Assembly (NCBI GenBank): GCA_964036045.1
Contig: OZ038386.1
Span: forward strand, 14,667,433 to 14,731,432
Direction of reading: 5' to 3'
DNA: 64,000 nt
Source: Eutreptiella sp. 'Long Island Sound 2002'
Taxonomy: Eukaryota; Euglenozoa; Euglenophyceae; Eutreptiales; Eutreptiaceae
The notes under the pieces were generated by a model, which saw nothing but the letters and a program-made list of their open reading frames with translations, searched no databases and was not told where the DNA came from. Position 1 is the first letter of the stretch, and each line of letters opens with the position of its first letter. The position numbers and the translations under genes were made by a program. Positions 12,201 through 22,484 of the stretch are shown here, piece after piece.

Positions 12201-14934
12201 CCGACCACCTCTTTGGACTGTGCGCAACAGGTTACCCACTCCAGGGGGAACATGGCCCAAATGACAACACCAACAACCCAAAAGCTAACCATAACCTTTG
12301 CTCTGAACAGCCACTACTATGGCTACTGCATGCAGCATTTGCCATCTAGCTTGCGGGGACTTCAATGCTCCGCCAGGGTCTGAAAAGGACATACCATCCG
12401 CATGAATTTCATTTGAGCTGGTGTGGAAGAATTAGGCGCAACAAGAACATGCATAACAAAACAAGATGACTCACTATGTGAATCAATGCACCCAATAAGT
12501 GGGAATTGAGCTCACAACTGTGAGAGTCCAAGTGTTCCATTCCCAGCATACACCACTGAACAAACCTCCATTTAAGGTGACTCAATAGTCCAGATGCCAC
12601 TGGACCAAAGTTTCTGACGCAGTGTTGGCTTATCCCTACCCCTACCCCTGCTCCTACCTTGAACCTTTTTTCTGCCTGTCCGGGTCCAATCAATTCTGAT
12701 CATCCTGAGCATACTCACATGGGATGAAAAAAGCATTTTTCCCAATTGGGCGCCCCAAAAATTTTCAAGCTCCTATGGTGCCGCGATTTTTGCCAACAAC
12801 GGTTTGGGCTTATGTGGTAGCTGGAGGGCAGGCACAATTGGTAGCTGGAGCACACAACCATGGTCAGTCTCTGACGCTGGATGTCCCCGCTTGGACACTT
12901 CATTCCAACATTCAATGTGTTCTGGGCAAAACCGCAAATCAACTGCCATGCTGCAACTCACATGACATGTATGTACAATTCAGGATCTGTTTTCCTGTTT
13001 ATACTATTCTTGCTGTCCCAACTACCAAATGCTGCATGAGGTGGACGGTTTCCCAATCTAAGCCCACAGAATAGCTGAAGGTACTGGCAAAAATCCCACA
13101 CAAAATCGCTCAGTAAGCCCTGGGTGTAAAAAAAAAAAGGAAAGCCCTAAGTGCCCAGAGGACCCTGAGGTGGGCTGTGCGGCATTTCCTCCAATTGGAG
13201 CTCCTGCCATGTGTCTCAAACGTCTGTTACTTCTTTGAGCTGCTGCTCATCATCCCCCAAATCAAACTCTAGCACAAAATAACGCACCAATCATTCAGGC
13301 CACTCCATTCTCTGCCTTTTTGTCCCTGTGTCGTCGGGTTCGAAACCACTCTGCTTGCTCTCCCATCAGTCCCTTTAGCGGGTACGTTGGGTTCATGATC
13401 CTCCCCTGATCGGCCAGTGTGTTTGTGTTTCCACACTCACATGTGATGGGACTTTTACCCATTGGCTCTGCTCTTTCTAGGCTCCAAGAGGGGAATACAG
13501 GCTGAGTAAGTGTGCCCGTTCGTGCTTCCAGATGTACATACTGGTCTTGAGTTTTTAGGCTACATTGTTTGTCCCATGCCACTGAGGGAAAGTTTGGGTA
13601 TGTAACAGTGGACAGTTGACCAGCTGCCCACAAGTGCTGCTTCTGCCCGAGGCTGGGGGGCTATCAAAAAACACTTGGCCACCAATGGGAAGGACAAGGG
13701 CAGCAGGGTAAGAGGAAGGGGGAGTGACAGCATGGACACCGAAAAACACCACACATCCACATTTCTGGACTTATCCCTTGACCCTGTCTTGTTGGTGGCT
13801 CAGGGTCTCAGCATGGCTGCCAGGGGGGTTGGGGGTTTCCAAGAAACAGGCTTAAGCCCCTCCAGGGCATAGGGCACAGGGCAACTCAACAGAGGGCAGC
13901 CAAAATGCATCAGGCAGGATGGCGTGATCCATCAGCATTGCACGGATTGCTTGTCCCGTGGTTGCAGGGGGAGCGTTTGCGCGCCGGGCATCTTTTTTGA
14001 CCCGTGTCCGACCGATGACCTTTTAGGGGGTGCACTAAGCGCAGTGCGCGCAGTGCAACTATTTGGACGTCTAGCCATCCTAGAACCCCATACATTGTGA
14101 TACTATGGGCATTATTGTTGTTTGAAAACAGGTATTTTGATGCTTCTTTCACATTGGGGATATGGTATATTTGGATCCTCACCCAGTTTCTCCCATTTTC
14201 ATACATTTTTTGCTCGTTTCCACCACATCCACTCCTTACTAGGTTGATGCAAAGTAGGCAAAGGCAAAGTACCGTCAAATGACCGCCAGCCATAATGCTG
14301 GTAACAGGCACATGTGGTATGTGGTTGCCGTCAAAAGTCTGGAGCGCAATTCCCATTTGATAGCACAGCTATTGCCTTATTATGCATTATTGTAGGGAAC
14401 AGGGGGGGGCGGATGCGGTCCGCATTTTCCCACATTTTCCGCATTTTTTTCGCATTTTCCGGGCATGTCCCTTCGTGTAATGTTCAAGAGGAAACATTCT
14501 AGTGGCATTGTCTTGTAGTTAGTTAGTTGTGAGGAACAATGGGTTTTGTGGGCGCCTGAGGCGCCGGAGATTTTGTTTTACGCAGATGGCAAGGGGAAAT
14601 TTTTTTGTTTGACCCTATGTGTCTTTCCTCAAAATACTCGGAATTTTGTGGAGAATTCAAAAATGGATGAAAATCGCAAAAAAGGATTTTGGACCTCCGG
14701 GCCGGACCTTGGCTAATTGGGGCCTGAGTTGATGGGCAATTTTTTTTTGAAAAAAATTTCCCCCCCAGTTGTGTATATTCAAAATGATCAGTGCGTCATG
14801 GGGATCATTTTGAGGTATGTATGTTGGGGTACCCCCCCCCCCCCGGGAGCCCAGCGATTTAGGTCAATAGGGGAACACTTGACGCGGCGCGCGCGCGGCG
14901 CGGAGATTTAGTGGTCTGGTCAAGCAGCCGCAGC

Positions 14935-15005
14935 TTGTGCCCCGAGGGGTTTTGAGCCTAGTCCGTGGTATTCTTGAGTTGAACTACTGCACCACATTGT
15001 TCCAT
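14935..15005 (-). repeat. Degenerate tRNA-derived (SINE-like) element
   Basis: On the minus strand an A-box-like TGGTGCAGTAG is followed by a B-box-like GGCTCAAAACCCC at tRNA-like spacing. The start resembles the candidate at 23070-23145, which suggests one family. There is no intact cloverleaf. Confidence 0.3.
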
Positions 15006-15587
15006 CAAACCGTCCATGCTTTGAGCGACGTGGTCTACTTGGGGGGCTTCTCCATGAGAGGGTAAATCTGGGGCTAAAGTCAGGATAGTTAATAGAAAAG
15101 TAGCATGCCTGGCGCGCGCCGGGCAAACATTCCCCCGTACTTGCAGCAACGAGGGGTGTCACTGAATGGATTCCTTGATGACTCTTTGAGTTCATAGCTT
15201 TGTGGAGGAGATTGTTGCACAATGTGGAGATTGGTTGGTAGGTTAAGAGTGCACGTGCATCAAGCACTACTTTTGGAAAAGAGGTGGAGCCCTTCCCTGC
15301 CAAAATGAAACACCACCCTCGACAGACCAGCACGTAAGACCATTACAAACCATGGCAATGCCATGGTTTTGCTCCCCACACTGGGAGGGTGCACTGTGCG
15401 CTTCGCGTGTGCCGTGCGAAAAGTAAGCTATTTTGTGGAAGGTCACCGTGGCAGTGGATGATTTGGTTAACATTGTGCGGGTATGCCTGGTCTTACCTAG
15501 TATGAGTGCCGATGTTAAGATATGGGACAAGTATGGGCCACAATGCACCAAAGGATGTTTCATGGAGTTTGAGTTGCCCCCCCCCTT

Positions 15588-16106
15588 TGTCCAACGAACA
15601 TTTCCGTTCGGACCGTATTTTTTGAGGACCTGATTAGTTAGGTTTTGAATTAGGTACCAGGCTCGAGAACCGTGGTTTGAGGCAAAAGGTTTGGGGAAAT
15701 GAGGGGCCGCTGTGATGTATCTTGCAGTAATGGTGGGCAAATTAAAGCAGGTTGTGAGGGAATGGTGTCGCTCAACTAAAGGACCTCCAGTGCCCACCAT
15801 GACTGATTCTCTGCTTGCACCTGGCCGGGAGGTGCTATACATGCGGTACCACCTTTTCTGCCCGTGCCAAGAACAAGAAGGGCCCCAAGCCCGGGGAGCA
15901 TGTTCAATTTTCCGCATGAAACGGGACCGCAACAAGGGCTTCTACTCTGAAAAAGTGCTAATTGGAGGCCTCCATTGCATTGTGCTTTTGAACAGGTTGG
16001 GTAACTTGTGTCTAGGGATGTGTTGCTACCGTTTCACAATATTGTCACGCGCACTGAACGGTGTGTCCAACGAACACTCCTGTTCGGACTGTATTTTTTA
16101 GGAGCT
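15588..16106. repeat. Direct repeat (about 45 bp, two copies) with internal hairpin
   Basis: GTCCAACGAACA followed by GTTCGGAC and then GTATTTTTT occurs at about 15590-15625 and again at about 16065-16100. Within each copy GTCC...GGAC and AAC...GTT can pair around a short loop. The two copies could be ends of a small mobile element or repeat-family members. The DNA between them shows no gene. Confidence 0.4.
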
Positions 16107-16578
16107 CTCCCCGCAGGGCGTGGGATGGGATGGGATGGGTGCAGGTGGAACCTTTAGAGGCACTCTCAGTCTGTTGACAACACCAGTTGGATTCTCAACT
16201 TCTGCAGCTGCTAGGAGTATTTCCCCCACAAGAACCATGAACTTAGGGTTCTTAGCAATTTGGAGGGGCTCTGTTGTATCCCATTTGGGCTGAGGTTGGA
16301 AAAGAGAAATTTCATTTCCCTGTGTTGTTCCTGAGACTCCCCAGTTTTGGATTTGGTCTTTCACTTGATTGAATTGCAGGGTTGACAGGGTGAGGCACGG
16401 GGCAAGCGCCTGAGGGTGCTGGTTGGGGGGTTGTTCAAATGGCATGGTTTGAAAGCAGTGTGCAGTGTCAACGCACAGTGTGTGCAGTGGAAGGGTTCCT
16501 CGTGTTTACCGTCCAGTTGTTTTGTGTCTTAAGGGCACCACGCTTTTGCGGTTGCAAGTGGTCCACCCACACACCCAG

Positions 16579-16639
16579 GGACTCAGGAAATCCAGACGTC
16601 CTACACTGTGGAGGAAATCTGTGGGGATGAAAGTGACAG
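16579..16639 (+). CDS. Candidate upstream exon of the Lys-Asp-repeat protein gene
   Basis: A frame reading TQEIQTSYTVEEICGDESD ends at a good donor (GACAG|GTATTG). It joins in phase 2 to the acceptor at 16865, completing an Arg codon. The left border at 16579 rests on a CAG acceptor and is uncertain, and earlier exons may exist. The 225-bp intron 16640-16864 is T-rich before its acceptor. Confidence 0.4.
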
Positions 16640-16864
16640 GTATTGTACATTGTGTTCATATTTGTTGACTAATATGTTGTGCTTGCTTTTATGTCATGTT
16701 GTTGTTTTTTGGTCGCACTTGTGTATGTGTTTGTGTTTGTGTTTGTGCTTCCTGTGTTCATATCTTTTTTTTTGGTTTCCATGCATTTTCTTATCACAGA
16801 GAGCCCCACTGTGCAGAGTATCATCTGTCCTGCAACATCATCTGTGCTATGCATGCTTTTACAG

Positions 16865-19676
16865 AGCACGGATGATAGAAAATGTTTTTCAAGAACTCCA
16901 TGCCGTAGCCCCACAGACAGACAAGGATTCACGGCACGTTTTCAATTCCACCTTCACCAATGATTTTGGTGTTTGTGCCCTTCCACATGGCTCAGACCCC
17001 GATGAGATAGTAGACCGCTGCCGCTCTTGCCTGAAGACACTCAAACAGGATGGCCTGTGGTGGATACAGCGGCTCAAAAAATACGTGAGGAGCGTGCGGC
17101 GTGTGTCCAGTTTTCTGCGGGAAAAGCACCAACAACGAACTGCTGCCATTGCCTCCGTCTTTAAGATGTGGAAAGAAGACGAAGAAAAATTGCAAAAGGC
17201 GATACGGTTCAAGTGTGTATCCGAGACGCGGGGCCAGGACGGCCATGCAGCATTGGACCAGTACACAATGCTGAATATGAGTGAAACGGCTCGCATGGCA
17301 CTTGTGACACAGATGTACTGTTTCAAGTGGAAGGCATATCTGCAGAGGCACGGGTGTGCAATCAAACAGATCTGTGAGCGCCGCCGGCAGTTGTTAGCAC
17401 TCAAGCGCATGCCGGCGGCTGCAGATGCCGAAGCGGCGATGCAGCGCAAGAAGCAACAGGAGAGCATTCAGCAGCTCATTCACAAATTGGAGTTATTCCC
17501 CAAGTTCAATTTCACCACCACCAAGAAAGAGGAGCTGCGTGGCCTTGCAAAAACCATGCCGGGCTTCCTGGCCGACCTTGCTGCGGCTTCCTCGAATCCG
17601 CCTGATGCAGACCATGGGCATTCAGCCTCTTTCCAGAAGAAGGCTGCGCGCTCCAAATCCGTTCACGTCCGCAAGAATGACGGTGGGTTTGGCCGCGGCA
17701 AGTCGGAGATATTTGATGACGTGGATGCAGACCCTGAGCATTCAGCCTCTTTCCAGAAGAAGGTGGCGCGCAGCAAATCCGTTCACGCCCGCAAGAAGGA
17801 TCCCGACAGTGGGTTTGGCCGCGGCAAGACAGAGATATTTGATGACGTGGACAAGGGGTCCAAGGCTAAAAGCCACCCCCTTGGTGAAAAGCAATCCTCA
17901 TCTCGCGTCACCTTTGGCCGCAGCAGATCAGATATGATCGATGACGTGGACAAGGGGTCCAAGGCTAAAACCTACCCCCTTGGTGAAAAGCAATCCTCAT
18001 CTCAGGTCACCTTTGGCCGCAGCAGATCAGATATGATTGATGATGTGGACAAGGGGAACAAGGCTAAGAAGCCACACTTTGACAGGCCATCATCACACGC
18101 CCTTGGTGAAAAGCAATCCTCATTTCACGTCAGCTTTGGCCGCAGCAGATCAGATATGATTGATGATGTGGACAAGGGGAACAAGGCTAAGAAGCCACAC
18201 TTTGACAGGCCATCATCACACGCCCTTGGTGAAAGGCAATCGTCGTCCCACGTCAGCTTTGGACGCAGCAGATCCGATGAGGTTGATGACGTGGACAGGG
18301 GATCAAAGGCTAAGAAGACGCACTTTGATAGGCCATCGTCCTGCCAGCCCTTTGGTCGTTCTGAGGACATCTCCCCGGGGAAGACCAGGAAGCCGCCGGG
18401 GCAGCCCTTCGGCCGCAGCCGAACGGAGATGTTTGACGACGCGGTGATGGACAAGGGCAAGAAGACAAAGGGCTGCGGCCATTCCACATCCAATTTGCTG
18501 TGCGGGGACGAGCCGAAGGGGCAGAAGACCAAGAAGCCCGGTGGCGACAAGGCGTCATCCAGTCAATCGCCGAGGAGCAGCGGTCGCGCCACGTCAGAAT
18601 GGTTTGAGGATTCGCCCAGGAAGGGCAAGAGGCTCGCTGGTGACAAGCCGCCGTTCAGTCAGAACGTGCCCCGCTGCGAATCGGACCCGTTCGACGTGGA
18701 GCACGACAGGGACGTGCCTAGGGAAAGACCGAAGGGCATCAGTGTCTCTGTCTCAGGGGTCCTAGAGGACTCGCCCAAGAAGAAGAAGAGAGGGCCTCGC
18801 CTGGGCGCGCCTGGTAAATGCGGCACATCGGACCTGTTGGAGGAAGAGGAGCGGGGCAGAGACAAGGACAGGGACAGGGGCAAGGATAAGGACAAAGACA
18901 ACGATAAGGCTGAGGACAAAGACAAGAGCAGGGACAAGGACAAGCACAAGGACAAGGACAAGGACAAGGACAAGGACAAGGACAAGGACAAGGACAAGGA
19001 CAAGGACAAGGACAAGGACAAGGACAAGGACAAGGACAAGGACAAGGACAAGGACAAGGACAAGGACAAGGACAAGGACAAGGACAAGGACAAGAAGACA
19101 AAGGATGTTCCTCTGTCAGAACGTCTGGACGCTTTGCTCAAGGAGTCTGCGGGTACCAATGCGCAGTCCGGTGTCCCGCATTGTCGGAGCCTATCTGACC
19201 TGTTCGACGAGGTGGTCGCAGGCGAGAACGCCCACCCGCGGGACGTGCGGGACAAGTCGCCCAAGGCAGCGTCCAGTGCGGCAAAGGGAGCGAAAGGCAC
19301 GTGCAACGGTAAAACTAAAGCGCCGGACGACGCGAGTCCGAAGGCGAAGGGCAACGGCCCCACCGAATCACAGCCCGGCGCATCGAAGCAACCGGTTGCA
19401 GACCAGTGTACTGATGCCGCACCCTCCCCCAAAGAGACCTCCCAGCGGGAGAATGCACGTCGGCGGCGAGGCTTCCCGAGTTCAACATCGCCAGATTTCC
19501 CCATCTCTGCCCCCCCGAAGGTACAGTCCCCCGATAGCCAGGCCGGGAGTCATACAGACTTGCCATCACAGAGACTCGGGGGTGGCATGGTGGCAGCGGT
19601 CCGCGATATTGCATCTTCTCGAGGTGTGTATGCCGTATGTCTGATCCCAGCCTGGGACACCGCATTTCGGCCATAG
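16865..19676 (+). CDS. Hypothetical low-complexity protein with SRSD-type motif repeats and a (Lys-Asp)n tract
   Basis: I do not recognise the family. The exon is open for about 937 codons; if translation starts here, the first Met is at 16872. Residues 1-240 are mixed and mostly helical (many Lys/Arg/Glu, several Trp), like a folded or coiled-coil domain. From about 17600 to 18480 come seven copies of a unit centred on G-R-[SG]-[RK]-[ST]-[DE]-[MIE]-[IFV]-D-D, joined by Lys/Ser/His linkers. Looser copies of S-D/E-aromatic-acidic follow (CRSLSDLFDE, RATSEWFEDS). About 24 GACAAG units (18938-19093) then encode alternating Lys-Asp. A charged, disordered C-terminus follows. The repeats suggest many copies of a short docking or phosphorylation motif (inference). 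The stop at 19676 may not be the true end, because donor-like GTGTGT lies at about 19624. Minus-strand Ser-Leu frames here are shadows of the repeat. Confidence 0.7.
18938..19093 (+). repeat. (GACAAG)n coding microsatellite
   Basis: A hexanucleotide array of about 24 units, nearly perfect, encodes alternating Lys and Asp. The length is a multiple of three, so unit gain or loss keeps the frame. The plus strand is almost all purine here. Confidence 0.92.
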
Positions 19677-20769
19677 GGGAATGGGAAACAGGTTTGCTGG
19701 GGGGCGTTTCTACGGAGAAAGACGCCATGAGGGGTTTTGCAAAACCCCTCCCTTCCTTTGTTGGCTTGGTTGTTTTGCCAAACTAGGGTTTTCCACATTA
19801 TTGTAAGTACTAGGAGCCCCCCACCCCCCTTTGGTGGCAGATGTCATTAGTCTGGTAAACACAACCTTTCAATGCCCCATCACAGAGCTGATCCAGACAA
19901 GCAAAAGTGTGGAAAGTGTTTGTGCATTGGAAAGACCCCCCCCCTCTTTTTTTCTTGTTTTGAGGTGTGTAACATGGGGAAGATTGTTTTCAACTCTTTT
20001 TTTCGTTCGGGCTGCTTTGCGGCCCAATTCCTGAGCCGGAACTGGTCCTCAGACTGCCGCTTTGAAAGGGCTTCATGACGGGAGCCCCTTTCTCCAACTT
20101 CCCGCCTGGAGGGGGGTTGCAAAATGTGATGCAATGAAGTTTGGCCTACGATTGGCCACATTTACAAAAATGGGGGGGTTACCCCTTTGTGGCCTAACCC
20201 ATTTTCGCAGGCACCAGCCATTGGACGGCACCTCGGAGGCCTTAAGGTGCCTGTTTGTCCAGCATGTATACATCTTCACACCACATATCAAAACCCCACA
20301 TGCACTTGAGAAGAGACACAGTGTGGCGTCCAAATTCATGCCAGAGGATCAGGCTTCAACTACAATGCAGTCAACAACCCTTGTAAATGACAAGGACAGG
20401 GATCTGGGCGAGTAAACCCAGTGGAAAGTAGGGCATTCGAGTGCATTATGGCCTCCTTGTGTGTTGCAACCAGATCTGTCTGTAAGGATCCAATCCCCCC
20501 TCCCCCCGTTAGGGACAGGGATTGAGGTTGTTGAGCTGATTGCTCATGTGTGCCAGAAGGGGAGATTGTTTTGCTGTGAGGTGCATGAAGCAGAAGTCTT
20601 AGCTTTTGGATTTGGTGTTTGGATTTGGTGAAAGAGCTGGGTGGTGCAACACCCTAGTGCTGTGTGTTTTGAGCATCCACGACTGGATCGACATTGAAGT
20701 GAGAAACTCCCACCCCCACCCACCCACCACCTACACCCTAACTCATCTTACCTAGATTTTACCCCTCAG

Positions 20770-20901
20770 GAGTCTCTCTCGGCAGGTAAGAAGCTCTTTG
20801 CGGCCATGCCGGCAATGCAGGGTGTCATTGACCCCATCAAGGGCGTTGAGCGGCTTGGTCACCCGCAACACCCTCTTGATGCTATACAGACATCACGCTG
20901 A
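20770..20901 (+). CDS. Possible terminal exon, 43 codons
   Basis: After a pyrimidine-rich acceptor (CCCCTCAG) the frame encodes ESLSAGKKLFAAMPAMQGVI and continues to IQTSR before a TGA. The even codon use and varied composition look coding, unlike the DNA around it. It may be the last exon of the Lys-Asp-repeat gene, which would need a phase-0 donor (for example the GTGGCA at about 19588). It could also belong to another gene. The DNA at 19677-20769 between them shows nothing else. Confidence 0.3.
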   Translation, partial: ESLSAGKKLFAAMPAMQGVIDPIKGVERLGHPQHPLDAIQTSR

Positions 20902-21846
20902 AAAGCTGATGTGCAGTAGGTCCTTGCTCTGACAGTCCGTTTTTGCAGTGCGTATTTCACACACCAATTTGCACCATCTTTCCTTCCCACCCCTCTTTGA
21001 AGCAATGTGGTTGAAATCAGGGTAAGTCCACCAAAGGTCCCACCGACACCTTCCCTTAGCTCACCCTAATCAGCCCCCCCTCCCCCCCCCCCCCCCGGCG
21101 CATTGTTTTGGGAGTTGGGCCCGGTTCGGCCTCAGGACCTAGGACCTGGGTCTGCTGGGGTGGTCAGTAGTTTCTTTCTCCTAGGCAAAGGGCAGGATGT
21201 TTGGATTTACCACCGTTTGTGGACCTGGATTGAATTCAATCGCAAGCCAAGTGGGAGAAGACGTATTTCTGCCCCAGACCTATTTGTGAGGTCAGGCCTG
21301 ATATGAGCAGGTGATGCTCTCAGCGGGTCGACACCACCTAGCGTGGCTCTTGGTGGCGCCAATGTGGAGGGGGCGCTACCACTTGTTCGGCATCACAATG
21401 TGGATAAGGCTAATGCCACCTCCAGCTGATGAAAGGGGGAATCTGCATAGGACTCCTGGGGGACTTGGTGGAGGAACCTTGGGGGATGCCCTTTCGAAGG
21501 TACAGTATGGTACGCAAGAACCCTTGGTGATCCTTCCAAATTATTATTGGCCTGTTGTCATGTAGCCACATTTGGTTCCCCAGTAGGGGGACCCAGAGAA
21601 GGCAAGGGTTATGTAGCCACATTGATTCCTCCCTTAGCCCTTAAGGACCCCCCTTAGGGGCTTTTTTCTAGTGGCCTAGCGAGGGCCCTTTTTGAACCCC
21701 TTTTTGGGGACCCCCAGGCACGCAGGGGTTACGTAGCAATTCCGCCCTCTTTTGGGCCCCCGAGGAGGCAAGGGTGAGGTAGCTACTTCTGATTCTGTGG
21801 AGAGTTGGGTTGAGGCAAGCTAATGTTCATGTGAGAGAGTGTTCAG
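20902..21846. other. Non-coding stretch with degenerate repeat words
   Basis: A 15-base C tract lies at 21082-21096. From about 21550 to 21790 the word GGCAAGGGTTATGTAGC and close variants recur (near 21555, 21600, 21725 and 21767), separated by G- and C-rich palindromic blocks such as CCTTAGGGG. This is probably an old tandem or mobile repeat. No gene is seen. Confidence 0.4.
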
Positions 21847-22484
21847 CTACGTGACGGCCACCGACTTTGGGCAGAGCACGGAGCGCATGAAACGCTGTGG
21901 ATGAGGTGTAATGGGGAAGCTCCAGAGGACTGGGGGCCTTTTGAGGTGTTTGATGAGCTCCGCAAGACCCCTTTTCGTCCACGAAAGCGGAAGCAAGGGC
22001 ATGTGGTTGAGGTGGAGGATGGTAGTTTGCTTGGGTTTGCGGCTATCAAGGATTTGCAAGTTTCTGGGGAAGAGGGTGCAGAGGAAGAGGTTCCGTTGAA
22101 CATTCAAGATTTGTGGGTTGTCCCCAAGAGGGCAACACTCGTGATGCCGATATTGGGGATGTGTATGGGGTTGGTTTGGAGGATGAGGACAAGGATAGTG
22201 ACGATGAGGATTTGAACCAAGCAAGTGAAGTTGCTAGTAGCTCACCTTCTGACCTTCATAACCCTCGAGCCCTCTCCTCTACCTCCGCTAAACTTGCCGC
22301 GCAGTTGGTCTTCAAGTATCATGTGGATGAGGCGGTGTTAAAAGCCATGAAGAGGGGTAGGATGCATGAGTGGACCAATATTGCGTTCTGCTCCATTTGC
22401 AAGCATGGGCTGAGCGTGAAAGGGGCAAAGGGTGACCTTATGGAGTGGGTTGGGGTGCACTTTCAACGGGTGTACCAATTGTAG
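21847..22484 (+). pseudogene. Frameshifted coding relic, unknown family
   Basis: From 21847 a frame reads LWMRCNGEAPEDWGPFEVFD and onward through a basic patch (RPRKRK) and an acidic stretch to about 22120. The coding signal then moves to another frame (GDVYGVGLEDEDKDSDDED and on to a Cys-containing end, CSICKHGLSVKGAKGDLMEW) and stops at 22484. The two parts look continuous in style, so I infer a one-base shift near 22110-22150, or an undetected short intron. The C-terminal C-x2-C-x-H may be half of a zinc site. I cannot name a family. Confidence 0.4.

Larger units (their letters stand above)
9277..16578. other. 7.3-kb stretch with no recognisable gene
   Basis: Downstream of ClpB I find no conserved protein. 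There are poly(G)/poly(C) tracts at 11511-11526 and 14832-14844, a tRNA-like relic near 14935-15005 (minus strand), a run of GCATTTTCC words near 14423-14462 and a hairpin-bearing direct repeat at 15588 and 16061. Several open frames of 100-220 codons occur, but they show no motif and have ill-defined ends. Confidence 0.6.

Noticed and set aside
18659-19504. Minus-strand Ser-Leu repeat frame
   Set aside because: Shadow of the (GACAAG)n coding array on the opposite strand.
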